Shown piece by piece: positions 1 to 6,842 of a DNA stretch of 9,555 nt. The notes below the pieces were generated by a model. It was not told the origin of the DNA, did no database searches, and saw nothing but the letters and a program-made list of their open reading frames with translations. The position numbers and the translations under genes are program-made. The stretch is from positions 1 to 9,555 of the forward strand of contig JACQRN010000086.1 of NCBI GenBank assembly GCA_016206515.1. Direction: 5' to 3'. Positions within the stretch are counted from its first letter, which is position 1, and every line of letters starts with the position of its first letter. The DNA is from Planctomycetota bacterium. GTDB taxonomy: Bacteria > Planctomycetota > SBBH01 > JACQRN01.

Positions 1-2
1 GC

Positions 3-2231
3 GCTGACGGGATAGGACGAAGGGAGGCGGACGCCGGCAGGGATCGACGGGTCAGAGGCGAGAAACGCTCGGGAACGGCGCCGGGGCCGCCAGCCGCGAT
101 TCGTTCTCGCGCTCTCAGCCGGCTCGACATCGGCCGCGCCGTGGACCTGGCCGCCGCGCCGCAGGACGACCGCCTCGTCCTGGCGAACCACCGCTTCGAG
201 CTGATCCTCGTCGACCTGAAGCGCGGCACGCGGCGCGTCCTGGACCGGAGCGCGCACGGAAGGATCGCGGGGATCGCCTGGTCCCCGGACGGCCGCTGGA
301 TCGCCTACGGCATCGCGGAGGCACCGCACCGCTGCGTCCTGCGCGTGGTCCCCGCCGCGGGAGGGAAGCCCCGCACGGTCACGCGCACGGTCCTGCAGGA
401 CGCCGAGCCCGCCTTCGACCCCGAGGGGAAGTACCTCTATTTCCTGTCGTACCGCGTCTTCGATCCGGTCTACGACAACCTCCACTTCGAGCTCGGGTTT
501 CCGCGCGGCGTGAGGCCGTACCTTCTTACGCTGCGCAAGGACCTGCGCCCCCCGTTCCCGCCGGAGCCGAAGACGCCCCCCCCGGGCGCCGCCGCGAACG
601 GGAAGCCGAAGGGCGCCCCGAAGAAGCCGGGCCCCGTGGAGATCGACTTCGACGGGATCGAGGACCGCGCCGCCCCGTTCCCGGTCCCCGAGGGACGCTA
701 CACGCAGATCGCCGGGATCACCGGCGGGGCGCTCTTCCTCTCGTTCCCCGTTGAAGGCTCACTCGGCGAGGAGCGCGAGGACCCCCGTGCCGATCGCGGG
801 ACCCTGGAGACGTTCACCTTCGAGGAGCAGAATCGCGCGACGCTCGCCGAGGGGGTCGGCGGCTTCGCGGTCTCCGCCGACGCCAAGACCGTCCTGTACC
901 GCGCGGGGAGCCGGCTGCGGGCGATTCCCGCCGGCGACAAGCCGCCCGACAAGGCATCTGGGGAGAAGCCGTCGCGCAAGAGCGGATGGATCGACCTGGG
1001 GCGCGTGCGTGCCGAGGTCGATCCGGCCCGGGAGTGGCCCCAGATGTTCCGCGAGGCGTGGCGCCTCATGCGGGACCACTTCTGGGTGCCGGACCTGTCT
1101 GGGGTGGACTGGAAGGCGGTCCTCCGGCGGTACCTCCCGCTGCTCGAACGCGTCGCGACCCGCAGCGAGTTCTCAGACCTGGTCTGGGAGATGCAGGGGG
1201 AGATGGGGACCTCCCACTGCTACGAGTCGGGGGGCGACTACCGAAGCGGCCCCGCCTGGCCGGTCGGGAAGCTGGCGGCCGAATTCGCCTGGGACCGCCG
1301 GCGCCGAGGGTACCGCGTCACGCGGATCGTCCGGGGCGACAGCGCCGAGCCGAAGGCGTCCTCGCCCCTGTCCGGGCCGGGCGTCCGGATCCGCGAGGGG
1401 GACGTGATCGTCGCGGTGAACGGACAGGCAACCCGCGCCGACCGCTCGATCCACGAGCTCCTGGTGAATCTCGCCGGCCAGGATGTCCAGCTGACCCTCG
1501 CCGGCGACCGCAACGTCCAGGTGAAGACCCTGCGCGGCGAGGAGTCGGCCCGCTACCGCGAGTGGGTCGATCGCAACCGTCTCTACGTCCACCGCGCCAC
1601 GAAGGGGAAGGCGGGGTACGTCCACATCCCGGACATGGGGCCGCGGGGGTTCTCGGAGTTCCACCGGCAGTACCTCCCGGAGGTCGACCGCGGGGGGCTG
1701 CTGATCGACGTCCGGTGCAACGGCGGCGGGCACGTCTCCCAACTTCTGTTGGAGAAGCTGCGGCGCGAGCGGATCGGGTACGACGTGAAGCGCCACGGGC
1801 CGCCGGAGCCGTACCCGGCCGACTCCCCCGGCGGGCCGATGGTGTGCCTGACCGACGAGCAGGCGGGCTCGGACGGCGACATGTTCTCCCACGCCTTCAA
1901 GATGTACGGCCTCGGGCCGCTCGTCGGGACGCGCACCTGGGGCGGCGTCGTCGGGATCTGGCCCCGCCACGCCCTCGTCGACGGAAGCGTGACGACCCAG
2001 CCGGAGTTCTCGTTCTGGTTCCGCGACGTCGGGTTCGGGATCGAGAACCACGGGACCGACCCAGACGTCACGGTCGACCACGCCCCGCACGACGACCTCG
2101 CCGGTCGCGACGTGCAGCTCGAGCGCGCCACCGAGATCCTGAACGACCTCCTCAAAAAGCGCCCGCCAGGGCTGCCGGAGTTCGGCCCGCGTCCGAAGCT
2201 GCCGCTACCGAGGCGGCTGCAGGGAAGGTAG
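3..2231 (+). CDS. tricorn-like S41 peptidase, 5' partial
   Basis: This is the C-terminal two thirds of a tricorn-type serine protease, a large enzyme that trims short peptides. Numbering here is from the GTG at 141. First come propeller-like blades (WSPDGRWIAYG, about residues 50-60). A Pro/Lys/Gly-rich linker follows (about 140-165) and then the IDFDGIEDR segment typical of the family. A PDZ domain lies around 375-465, and the S41 core runs to the end. Catalytic residues are visible: Ser358-His359 in GTSHCYE, nucleophile Ser577 in QAGSDGD, and Glu635 in GIENHGTDPD. These match Ser745/His746, Ser965 and Glu1023 of Thermoplasma tricorn. The offset implies that about 390 N-terminal residues are missing. 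The frame is open back to base 3, but upstream of about base 100 the codons (ata, aga, aaa) and sequence do not look like propeller. The true start is therefore off the window, or the gene is 5' damaged. It converges on the minus-strand cluster, with 9 nt between stops. Confidence 0.9.
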   Translation, partial: ADGIGRREADAGRDRRVRGEKRSGTAPGPPAAIRSRALSRLDIGRAVDLAAAPQDDRLVLANHRFELILVDLKRGTRRVLDRSAHGRIAGIAWSPDGRWIAYGIAEAPHRCVLRVVPAAGGKPRTVTRTVLQDAEPAFDPEGKYLYFLSYRVFDPVYDNLHFELGFPRGVRPYLLTLRKDLRPPFPPEPKTPPPGAAANGKPKGAPKKPGPVEIDFDGIEDRAAPFPVPEGRYTQIAGITGGALFLSFPVEGSLGEEREDPRADRGTLETFTFEEQNRATLAEGVGGFAVSADAKTVLYRAGSRLRAIPAGDKPPDKASGEKPSRKSGWIDLGRVRAEVDPAREWPQMFREAWRLMRDHFWVPDLSGVDWKAVLRRYLPLLERVATRSEFSDLVWEMQGEMGTSHCYESGGDYRSGPAWPVGKLAAEFAWDRRRRGYRVTRIVRGDSAEPKASSPLSGPGVRIREGDVIVAVNGQATRADRSIHELLVNLAGQDVQLTLAGDRNVQVKTLRGEESARYREWVDRNRLYVHRATKGKAGYVHIPDMGPRGFSEFHRQYLPEVDRGGLLIDVRCNGGGHVSQLLLEKLRRERIGYDVKRHGPPEPYPADSPGGPMVCLTDEQAGSDGDMFSHAFKMYGLGPLVGTRTWGGVVGIWPRHALVDGSVTTQPEFSFWFRDVGFGIENHGTDPDVTVDHAPHDDLAGRDVQLERATEILNDLLKKRPPGLPEFGPRPKLPLPRRLQGR

Positions 2232-2245
2232 TCCCTCCCACTACC
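2227..2245. terminator. short palindrome spanning both convergent stop codons
   Basis: GGTAGT (2227-2232) and ACTACC (2240-2245) form a perfect 6-bp inverted repeat around a CCCTCCC loop. The left arm contains the TAG of the protease gene and the right arm contains the TAG of the flavin reductase gene. No T-run follows on either strand, so it is not a classical intrinsic terminator. A weak bidirectional terminator or a coincidence are both possible. Confidence 0.25.
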
Positions 2246-3713
2246 CCGGCGCCGTCAGTCGCCGCCGGCCGTCGGCGCTGAACGCCTCCGGGGGGGCGCC
2301 GGAGGCGCGCAGGGCGTCGAGCCCCACGCGGTCCCACAACTTGCAGGTCACGACCTTGTGCTTCTGGTCGAGCCCCTCGCAGTAGTTCGTGTACTCGCAG
2401 CGGCGGACCGCGGCGCCGCGGCCCTGCCGCGCCTTGAGGAACCAGTCGGGATCGGCGAGCGTGGCCCGCGCGGCGCCGACGATGTCCGCCTCGCCGTGCT
2501 TCAGGACCGCCTCCGCAATCTCGAACGTGCCGATCCCACCGACGGCGACGACGGGGGTCGGGAACCCCGCGCGGCGGATCGAGCGGCGGACCGCGGCGGC
2601 GGCGGGGAGGTTCCGGCCGAACGGCCCGCGCGCGTCCGAGATCACCGTCGGCATGCACTCGTACCCGCTGCGCCCCGTGTACGGGTAGACCGCCCAACCG
2701 ACGTCGGGGCGCTTGGCGTCGTCGAACTTCCCGCCGCGAGAGAGAGACAGGAAGTCCATCCCCGCGCGGGCGAACTCGACGCCGAAGAAGCAGGCGTCGT
2801 CGAGCGTGCTCCCGCCCACCACGGACTCCTCGGCGAGGAACCGGCATCCGACCGCGAAGCCGCTCCCCGTGCGGGCGCGGACGGCGCGGTACACCTCCAA
2901 CGGGAGGCGGACGCGGCGCTCCCGGGTGCCGCCGTACCCGTCGTCGCGCGTGTTCGTCGCCGACAGGAACGACGCCATCGTGTACGCGTGCGCGTAGTGG
3001 AGTTCGACCCCGTCGAACCCGGCCTTCCCGGCGCGCTCCGCGGCGGAGGCGAAGATGTCGGGCAGGAGCTTCGGCAGGTCCCGGACGTGCGGCAGGTGCA
3101 TATCGGTGACGCGCTCGCGGTAGCCGTACCGCAGATCCTCCAGCTCGCGCGGCGCGAGGACTCCGTCGAGCGCCGCGTCGGGGAGGGAGGCGAGCCAGGA
3201 GCGCACCGCCCCCTCTTCGGGTGCCGGCCATCCCGTCGCGACGCGGCACGCCTCCCGGTGGGTGTCCGTGACCTTCAGGAACCGCTCGAAGAACTTCCCC
3301 GGCTCCGGGCGGCGCTTCACCGACAGGAAGTCGATGATCTGGATGAACAGCCTCGTGTGCCCGCCGCTCTCCTTGCGAACGGTCTCGACGAGAACCCCAA
3401 GCCCCGGCAGGAACCGGTCGTGCCCGATCCGCAGGAGCGGCCCGCTCGGGATGTCCCGCACGCCGGTCGCCTCGACGACCAGCGCCCCCGGTCGCCCCCG
3501 CGCGAACCGCCCGTACCAGTCGAGCACCTGCCGCGTGACGAACCCGTCCCCGGTCGCGCGCCACGGGACCATCGCGGGGACCCAGGTGCGCGATTCCAGG
3601 CGGACCGGACCGGCCTGCACCGGCGAGAAGAGTCGCGACGCCGCCGCCTCGCCCTCGGTGGGCCAGCGGGCCGCGGGGAGGGGATGGCGGATCCGTTCAG
3701 GCGGGTGCCACAC
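2241..3713 (-). CDS. Old Yellow Enzyme-type NADH:flavin oxidoreductase
   Basis: This 490-residue protein is a predicted FMN-dependent ene-reductase that reduces activated C=C bonds with NAD(P)H. The barrel start is LFSPVQAGPVRLESR (about 28-42). The OYE active-site segment DGVELHYAHAYTMASFL (234-250) carries His239 and His242 with the spacing of the OYE His/Asn pair, and Tyr244 at the proton-donor position. NTRDDGYGG follows at 254-262, and the phosphate-binding VVAVGGIG lies at 388-395. The C-terminus has C439, C445 and C457, resembling the 4Fe-4S motif of 2,4-dienoyl-CoA reductase, but Thr442 replaces one Cys and the FAD/NAD domain is absent. The GTG start directly follows the stop of the upstream PaaA-like gene (no spacer) and has no clear Shine-Dalgarno sequence; no later start keeps the barrel intact. 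It is last in the run. The substrate is unknown, with an unsaturated or dearomatised acyl-CoA most likely from context. Confidence 0.88.
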   Translation of the reverse strand: MWHPPERIRHPLPAARWPTEGEAAASRLFSPVQAGPVRLESRTWVPAMVPWRATGDGFVTRQVLDWYGRFARGRPGALVVEATGVRDIPSGPLLRIGHDRFLPGLGVLVETVRKESGGHTRLFIQIIDFLSVKRRPEPGKFFERFLKVTDTHREACRVATGWPAPEEGAVRSWLASLPDAALDGVLAPRELEDLRYGYRERVTDMHLPHVRDLPKLLPDIFASAAERAGKAGFDGVELHYAHAYTMASFLSATNTRDDGYGGTRERRVRLPLEVYRAVRARTGSGFAVGCRFLAEESVVGGSTLDDACFFGVEFARAGMDFLSLSRGGKFDDAKRPDVGWAVYPYTGRSGYECMPTVISDARGPFGRNLPAAAAVRRSIRRAGFPTPVVAVGGIGTFEIAEAVLKHGEADIVGAARATLADPDWFLKARQGRGAAVRRCEYTNYCEGLDQKHKVVTCKLWDRVGLDALRASGAPPEAFSADGRRRLTAPG

Positions 3714-4460
3714 CTACAAAGACCAATCCAGGTCCTTCGGACATTCCAACCCCACCCTCCCCGGCTCCGGAAACCTCACCCCGCACGCGCGGACGGCGGG
3801 CTTGATGTCGTTGACGAAATCCTGCATCGCCTCGCCGGAGTCGCGCTTCTTGAGGCCGACTTCCATCGCGTAGCGGTTGCCGGGGGTGCCGGGGCGGCCG
3901 AACGAGAGCATCCCGAGGCGGAACCACTTCTCGAAGAGGGGCTGCTTCACGTCCTCGTGGCGCCCCGTGCGGCACAGCCCGACGACGATCTTCTCGCCCA
4001 GGTCCTGATGGCCCCGCTCCTCGCCGATGATCTTGCGGATCACCTTCCGGTACGGCTCGAAGGAGCAGTTCTCGTACTCCTGCAGCTGCCAGAACCCGCC
4101 GCGGTCGTAGAGGAACTGCGCCATGGCGAGCTCGAACCACGACTCGGCGAACGGGACCGGCTTATCCGCGAGGCGCGCGGTCACCTTGGGCTCCACCGAC
4201 TCCTTCGTGAACGAGCGGTACATCACCGCGACCGCCTGGTAGTGCTCGACCTCCTCGCGGATGTGCCAGGTCATGAACTGGATCCACTTCAGATCCGGCA
4301 CGAACCGCAGGCCGTACCCGAACATCTGCGCGGCGGCGAGCTCGCGGTACGCCTGGGATTCCATCATCTGGACGAGTGTGCGACGGTACTCCTCCGTCAT
4401 GTTTGGATGCGCGATCCGCTCGGACCGCGCGTCGGCAGGCTCCTGTCTCCTGACTCCCAT
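3714..4460 (-). CDS. PaaA-like diiron ferritin-fold protein (phenylacetate-CoA epoxidase subunit family)
   Basis: This 248-residue protein can be aligned by eye with PaaA, the catalytic subunit of phenylacetyl-CoA 1,2-epoxidase. EEYRRTLVQ matches PaaA's AYRKTLIRQ. Further matches are Glu40 on helix 1, Glu70xxHis73 in REEVEH, Asp119 in FLYDRGG (PaaA WLVDGAA) and Glu148xxHis151 in GEERGHQ (PaaA KEESFHQ). The segment FGRPG then matches PaaA FGPND. All six expected iron ligands appear present, so it is probably an active carboxylate-bridged diiron oxygenase. PaaA itself is about 310 residues, so the C-terminus here is shorter. Start choice: ATG 4460 has AAGGAG 7 nt upstream, supplied by a heptamer repeat array. 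ATG 4400 (MTEEYRR) is the alternative but has no Shine-Dalgarno sequence. The [2Fe-2S] ferredoxin gene ends 17 nt upstream. No PaaB, C, D or E homologue is in the window. The substrate is inferred to be an aryl-CoA. Confidence 0.82.
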   Translation of the reverse strand: MGVRRQEPADARSERIAHPNMTEEYRRTLVQMMESQAYRELAAAQMFGYGLRFVPDLKWIQFMTWHIREEVEHYQAVAVMYRSFTKESVEPKVTARLADKPVPFAESWFELAMAQFLYDRGGFWQLQEYENCSFEPYRKVIRKIIGEERGHQDLGEKIVVGLCRTGRHEDVKQPLFEKWFRLGMLSFGRPGTPGNRYAMEVGLKKRDSGEAMQDFVNDIKPAVRACGVRFPEPGRVGLECPKDLDWSL

Positions 4461-4471
4461 CTTCTGTCTCC
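4440..4471 (-). repeat. heptanucleotide tandem repeat, array A
   Basis: On the minus strand the array reads GGAGACA, GAAGATG, GGAGTCA, GGAGACA, GGAG, a strict 7-nt period with point differences. It straddles the start of the PaaA-like gene: the first GGAG is the Shine-Dalgarno sequence and the second unit contains the ATG at 4460. It is related to the three other arrays in the window. Confidence 0.85.
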
Positions 4472-4473
4472 TT
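4468..4473 (-). promoter_or_regulatory. Shine-Dalgarno of the PaaA-like gene, inside repeat array A
   Basis: The minus strand reads AAGGAG, then ACAGAAG (7 nt), then ATG at 4460-4458. The spacing is close to ideal and decides the start in favour of 4460 over 4400. Confidence 0.6.
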
Positions 4474-4477
4474 ACCT

Positions 4478-4804
4478 TCACGCGGATCCCTTTCTGTCGG
4501 TTCGTAGCCTTTCTACAGGCCTTCCACCCAGAAGATGGCTCCCGATGATCTCGTCGACGTCGCCGACCGTCACGCCGCCGTACCAGACCCCCTCCGGGTA
4601 GACGACGATGGAGACCCCCAGGGAACACTGGTCGAGGCAGCCGGCGCGGTTGATCCGGATCTCTTTTTTGAGCCCCTTCGCGTGGATCGCGCCCTTGAGG
4701 CGATCGAGCACGTCGGCGGAGCCCTTGGCCGAGCAGCACCCGCGCGGGTCGTCGGGCTTGCGCTCGTTCTCGCAGATGAAGACATGATGGCGGAAGCGGC
4801 TCAT
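4478..4804 (-). CDS. thioredoxin-fold [2Fe-2S] ferredoxin
   Basis: This 108-residue protein belongs to the thioredoxin-like [2Fe-2S] ferredoxin family (Aquifex Fd4 type). Candidate cluster ligands are Cys11 (FICEN), Cys24 (within RGCCSAKG; Cys23 is adjacent), Cys56 and Cys60 (AGCLDQCSLG). The 11-to-24 and 56-to-60 spacings match the family pattern. The segment VYPEGVWYGGV near residue 75 is typical of its C-terminal half. It carries single electrons in the cytoplasm. The start is well fixed: ATG 4804 overlaps the acyl-CoA dehydrogenase stop by 4 nt (ATGA), with GGAGG a few bases upstream. Lying directly before the PaaA-like diiron gene, it is the obvious candidate electron donor to it, which is inferred from position. 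Confidence 0.92.
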   Translation of the reverse strand: MSRFRHHVFICENERKPDDPRGCCSAKGSADVLDRLKGAIHAKGLKKEIRINRAGCLDQCSLGVSIVVYPEGVWYGGVTVGDVDEIIGSHLLGGRPVERLRTDRKGSA

Positions 4805-6045
4805 TTCCCCGCCTCCAACAGGTGCCGTGCGATGATCAGGCGCTGGATCTCGGTCGTCCCCTCGTAGATCCGAAGGGCCCGTACGGCGCGGTATAGGCGC
4901 TCGACCGGATGCGCGGCAAGCATCCCGAGCCCTCCCAGGATCTGGAGCGCGTCGTCGACGATCCTCTGGGCCGCCTCGGTGGCGAACGACTTCGCCATCG
5001 CCGACTCCATCGTGATCCGCTCGGCGCCCCGGTCCTTCTCCCAGGCGGCGCGGTAGACGAGAAGCCGCGCGGCGGCGAGGTCGGTCGCCATCCGCGCCAG
5101 CTTGTCCTGGACCATCTGGAACTCGGCGAGCGGCTTGCCGAACTGGACGCGCGCGCGCGCGTGGGCGACCGCCTCGGAGAGCGCCCGCGCCGCCATCCCG
5201 CACGCGGCGGCCGCGACGGTCGGCCGCAGCCGGTCGAGCGTCCCCATCCCGACCTTGAACCCCGCCCCCTCCGCCCCGATCCGCGCGGACGTCTCCACCC
5301 GGCAGTCGGTGAAGGAGATCTCCCCGAGAGGATGCGGCGCGGAGAGGACCTGCGGCCCCTCGAAGTTCAGGCCACGCGCGTTCCCCTCGACCAGGAAGCA
5401 GGAGATCCCGCGGTTTCCTTTCGAGGGGTCCGTCGCGGCGAAGACGCAGTAGTAGTCCGCGATCCCGGCGTTCGAGATCAGCGTCTTGCGGCCGTTGAGA
5501 AGGTACGCCCCGTCGTTCCGGACCGCCGTGGTCTTCAGGGAGGAGACGTCGGAGCCTGCCCCCTCTTCGGTCATCGCAAAGGCGGCCATCGCCTCCCCGC
5601 GCGCCACCGCCGGGAGCCAGTGGCGGCGCCTTGCCTCGTCCCCGGCGAGAGTGACCGGCATCGAGCCGAGGCACTGGAGCGCGAAAACGGCGTCCGCCAG
5701 GGGAGAGGCGGCCGCGAGCGCCTCGCGGATCAGGCACAGAGCGCGCAGGTCGGGGCCGTCCGCGCTCCCGCCGTACGCGGGAGGGAGGGCGTGGGCGATC
5801 CAGCCCCCCTTGCCCAGGAGCGCCAGGATCTGCCGCGCCTGGACGCGCGCCTTCGCGTCGGTTTCCGCGGGAGGGAGCGTCGCGATTTCGCGAAGCGCGA
5901 ACGCCCCGACCCTGGCGGCGAGGGAGGTGTGGCGCTCATCGAGGAACGCCCGTACCCCCGCCGGATCAGGCCCCCACGGTGGGGTCCCTTCTGTCTCCTG
6001 TCTCCAGTCTCCTGTCTCCAGTCTCCTGTCTCCTTGCTTTTTCAC
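4801..6045 (-). CDS. acyl-CoA dehydrogenase
   Basis: This 414-residue FAD-dependent enzyme would oxidise an acyl-CoA to its trans-2-enoyl-CoA. The FAD/substrate segment FAMTEEGAGSDVSSL lies at 156-170, followed by LNGRKTLISNAG (183-194). The C-terminal helix segment has RVQFGKPLAEFQMVQ (299-313) and GGLGML (371-376). The catalytic base is Glu395 in IYEGTTEIQRL. The length is normal for the family plus a tail. The GTG start at 6045 overlaps the crotonase stop by 4 nt (GTGA) with GAGG 5 nt upstream. This start makes residues 5-20 (GDRRLETGDWRQETEG) a translated heptamer repeat, not seen in ordinary family members. No ATG, GTG or TTG lies in frame between the repeat and the first helix, so a shorter start is hard to propose. 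The substrate cannot be read from sequence; context suggests a ring-derived acyl-CoA. Confidence 0.93.
   Translation of the reverse strand: MKKQGDRRLETGDWRQETEGTPPWGPDPAGVRAFLDERHTSLAARVGAFALREIATLPPAETDAKARVQARQILALLGKGGWIAHALPPAYGGSADGPDLRALCLIREALAAASPLADAVFALQCLGSMPVTLAGDEARRRHWLPAVARGEAMAAFAMTEEGAGSDVSSLKTTAVRNDGAYLLNGRKTLISNAGIADYYCVFAATDPSKGNRGISCFLVEGNARGLNFEGPQVLSAPHPLGEISFTDCRVETSARIGAEGAGFKVGMGTLDRLRPTVAAAACGMAARALSEAVAHARARVQFGKPLAEFQMVQDKLARMATDLAAARLLVYRAAWEKDRGAERITMESAMAKSFATEAAQRIVDDALQILGGLGMLAAHPVERLYRAVRALRIYEGTTEIQRLIIARHLLEAGK
5985..6033 (-). repeat. heptanucleotide tandem repeat, array B (longest)
   Basis: There are seven consecutive units on the minus strand: GGAGACA, GGAGACT, GGAGACA, GGAGACT, GGAGACA, GGAGACA, GAAGGGA. 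This is the longest and cleanest of the four arrays. It lies within the predicted first 20 codons of the acyl-CoA dehydrogenase gene, just after its GTG start. Confidence 0.92.
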
Positions 6046-6842
6046 TCAAACCTCGGCTCCCTCTTCTGCCGGAACGCCTCGTTCGCCTCGCGGAAGTTCT
6101 TCCTCTCCATGAGGAGCGCCTGGACCTCCGCCTCGGCCTGGAGGGCGTCGTCGAACGTCATCGACACCTCGCGGTCGAGCATCTGCTTGGTCATGCCCAG
6201 CGCCTCGGAGGGGCCTCGCGCGAGACGCTCCGCCCATGCGCGCGCCTCGGCGAGGAGCGCATCCTGCGGGACGACCCGGTGATAGAGCCCGATCCTCTGC
6301 GCCTCCTGCGGATCGACGAACTCCCCGGTCATCAGGAGCTCCGTTGCGCGCCCCAACCCCACGAGGCGCGGCAAGAGCCACGCCGCCCCCATGTCCGCCC
6401 CCGACAGGCCGACCTTGACGAACAGGAACGCGATCTTCGCGGAGGGGGAGGCGATCCGGATATCGCACGCGCTGGCGATCACCGCGCCGGCGCCGGCGAC
6501 CACTCCATTCAGCGCCGCAACAACCGGTCTGCGGCAGCGGCGGATCGCGCCGATGAGGTCGCACGTCAGGCGCGTGAAGGCGAGGAGCTCCGCGCTGGGC
6601 CGTCCCAGGAGCTGTCCGATGATCTCCGACACGTCCCCCCCGGAGCAGAACCCGCGCCCGGAGCCGGTCAGAACGACCGCGCGGACGCCCGGCTCCGTGT
6701 CCAGCGCCCGGAACGCCTCCGTCAGATCCCGGTAGACGTCGAAGGTGAGCGCGTTGAGCCGGTCGGGCCGGTCGAGCGTGAGGACCGCCACGCCCGAGGC
6801 GCCGGGAGGATCGTACCGGAAGGAGTTCGCGCGGATCGCCAT
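6042..6842 (-). CDS. enoyl-CoA hydratase/isomerase (crotonase) family, PaaG-like active site
   Basis: This 266-residue crotonase-fold enzyme would act on an enoyl-CoA or ring-derived CoA thioester. The oxyanion-hole segment GRGFCSGGD lies at 63-70 and the second loop NGVVAGAGAVIASACD at 112-127. The usual hydratase glutamates are absent: the E144 position falls in AGAGAV and the E164 position in FVKVGL. Asp150 in GLSGADMGAAWLLPRLVG aligns with the catalytic Asp of PaaG (GLVPDSGGTWLLPRLVG) and of dienoyl-CoA isomerases. Isomerase chemistry is therefore more likely than simple hydration. The C-terminal FRQKREPRFE tail is typical of the family. ATG 6842 overlaps the MarR stop by one base (TGATG) with AGGGGG 4 nt upstream. 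The open frame continues upstream of this ATG, but that part is MarR read out of frame. Confidence 0.9.
   Translation of the reverse strand: MAIRANSFRYDPPGASGVAVLTLDRPDRLNALTFDVYRDLTEAFRALDTEPGVRAVVLTGSGRGFCSGGDVSEIIGQLLGRPSAELLAFTRLTCDLIGAIRRCRRPVVAALNGVVAGAGAVIASACDIRIASPSAKIAFLFVKVGLSGADMGAAWLLPRLVGLGRATELLMTGEFVDPQEAQRIGLYHRVVPQDALLAEARAWAERLARGPSEALGMTKQMLDREVSMTFDDALQAEAEVQALLMERKNFREANEAFRQKREPRFE

Noticed and set aside
986..2281. Plus-strand open frame inside the protease gene
   Set aside because: It is an out-of-frame shadow of the S41/PDZ coding sequence, which carries the catalytic motifs; the product is Arg/Pro/Gly low complexity.
4440..4471. Heptamer arrays considered as a CRISPR array or phage attachment site
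   Set aside because: There are no spacers, the unit is only 7 nt, and no integrase or cas gene is nearby; it is a simple tandem repeat.
2358..4601. Long plus-strand open frame (747 codons) opposite the OYE, PaaA-like and ferredoxin genes
   Set aside because: It is antisense to three genes with clear family motifs, has an Arg/Pro/Asp-rich sequence with no recognisable domain, and is expected from GC3 bias.
5148..5161. Alternating CG run as a Z-DNA or regulatory element
   Set aside because: It lies inside the dehydrogenase gene and encodes the conserved Ala-Arg-Ala-Arg segment before RVQFGKPL; GC-biased codon choice explains it.
4909..6282. Plus-strand open frame opposite the acyl-CoA dehydrogenase
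   Set aside because: It is an antisense shadow; the minus-strand frame has all dehydrogenase motifs. Its LLSPVSCLQSPVS stretches are just the reverse complement of the heptamer repeat.
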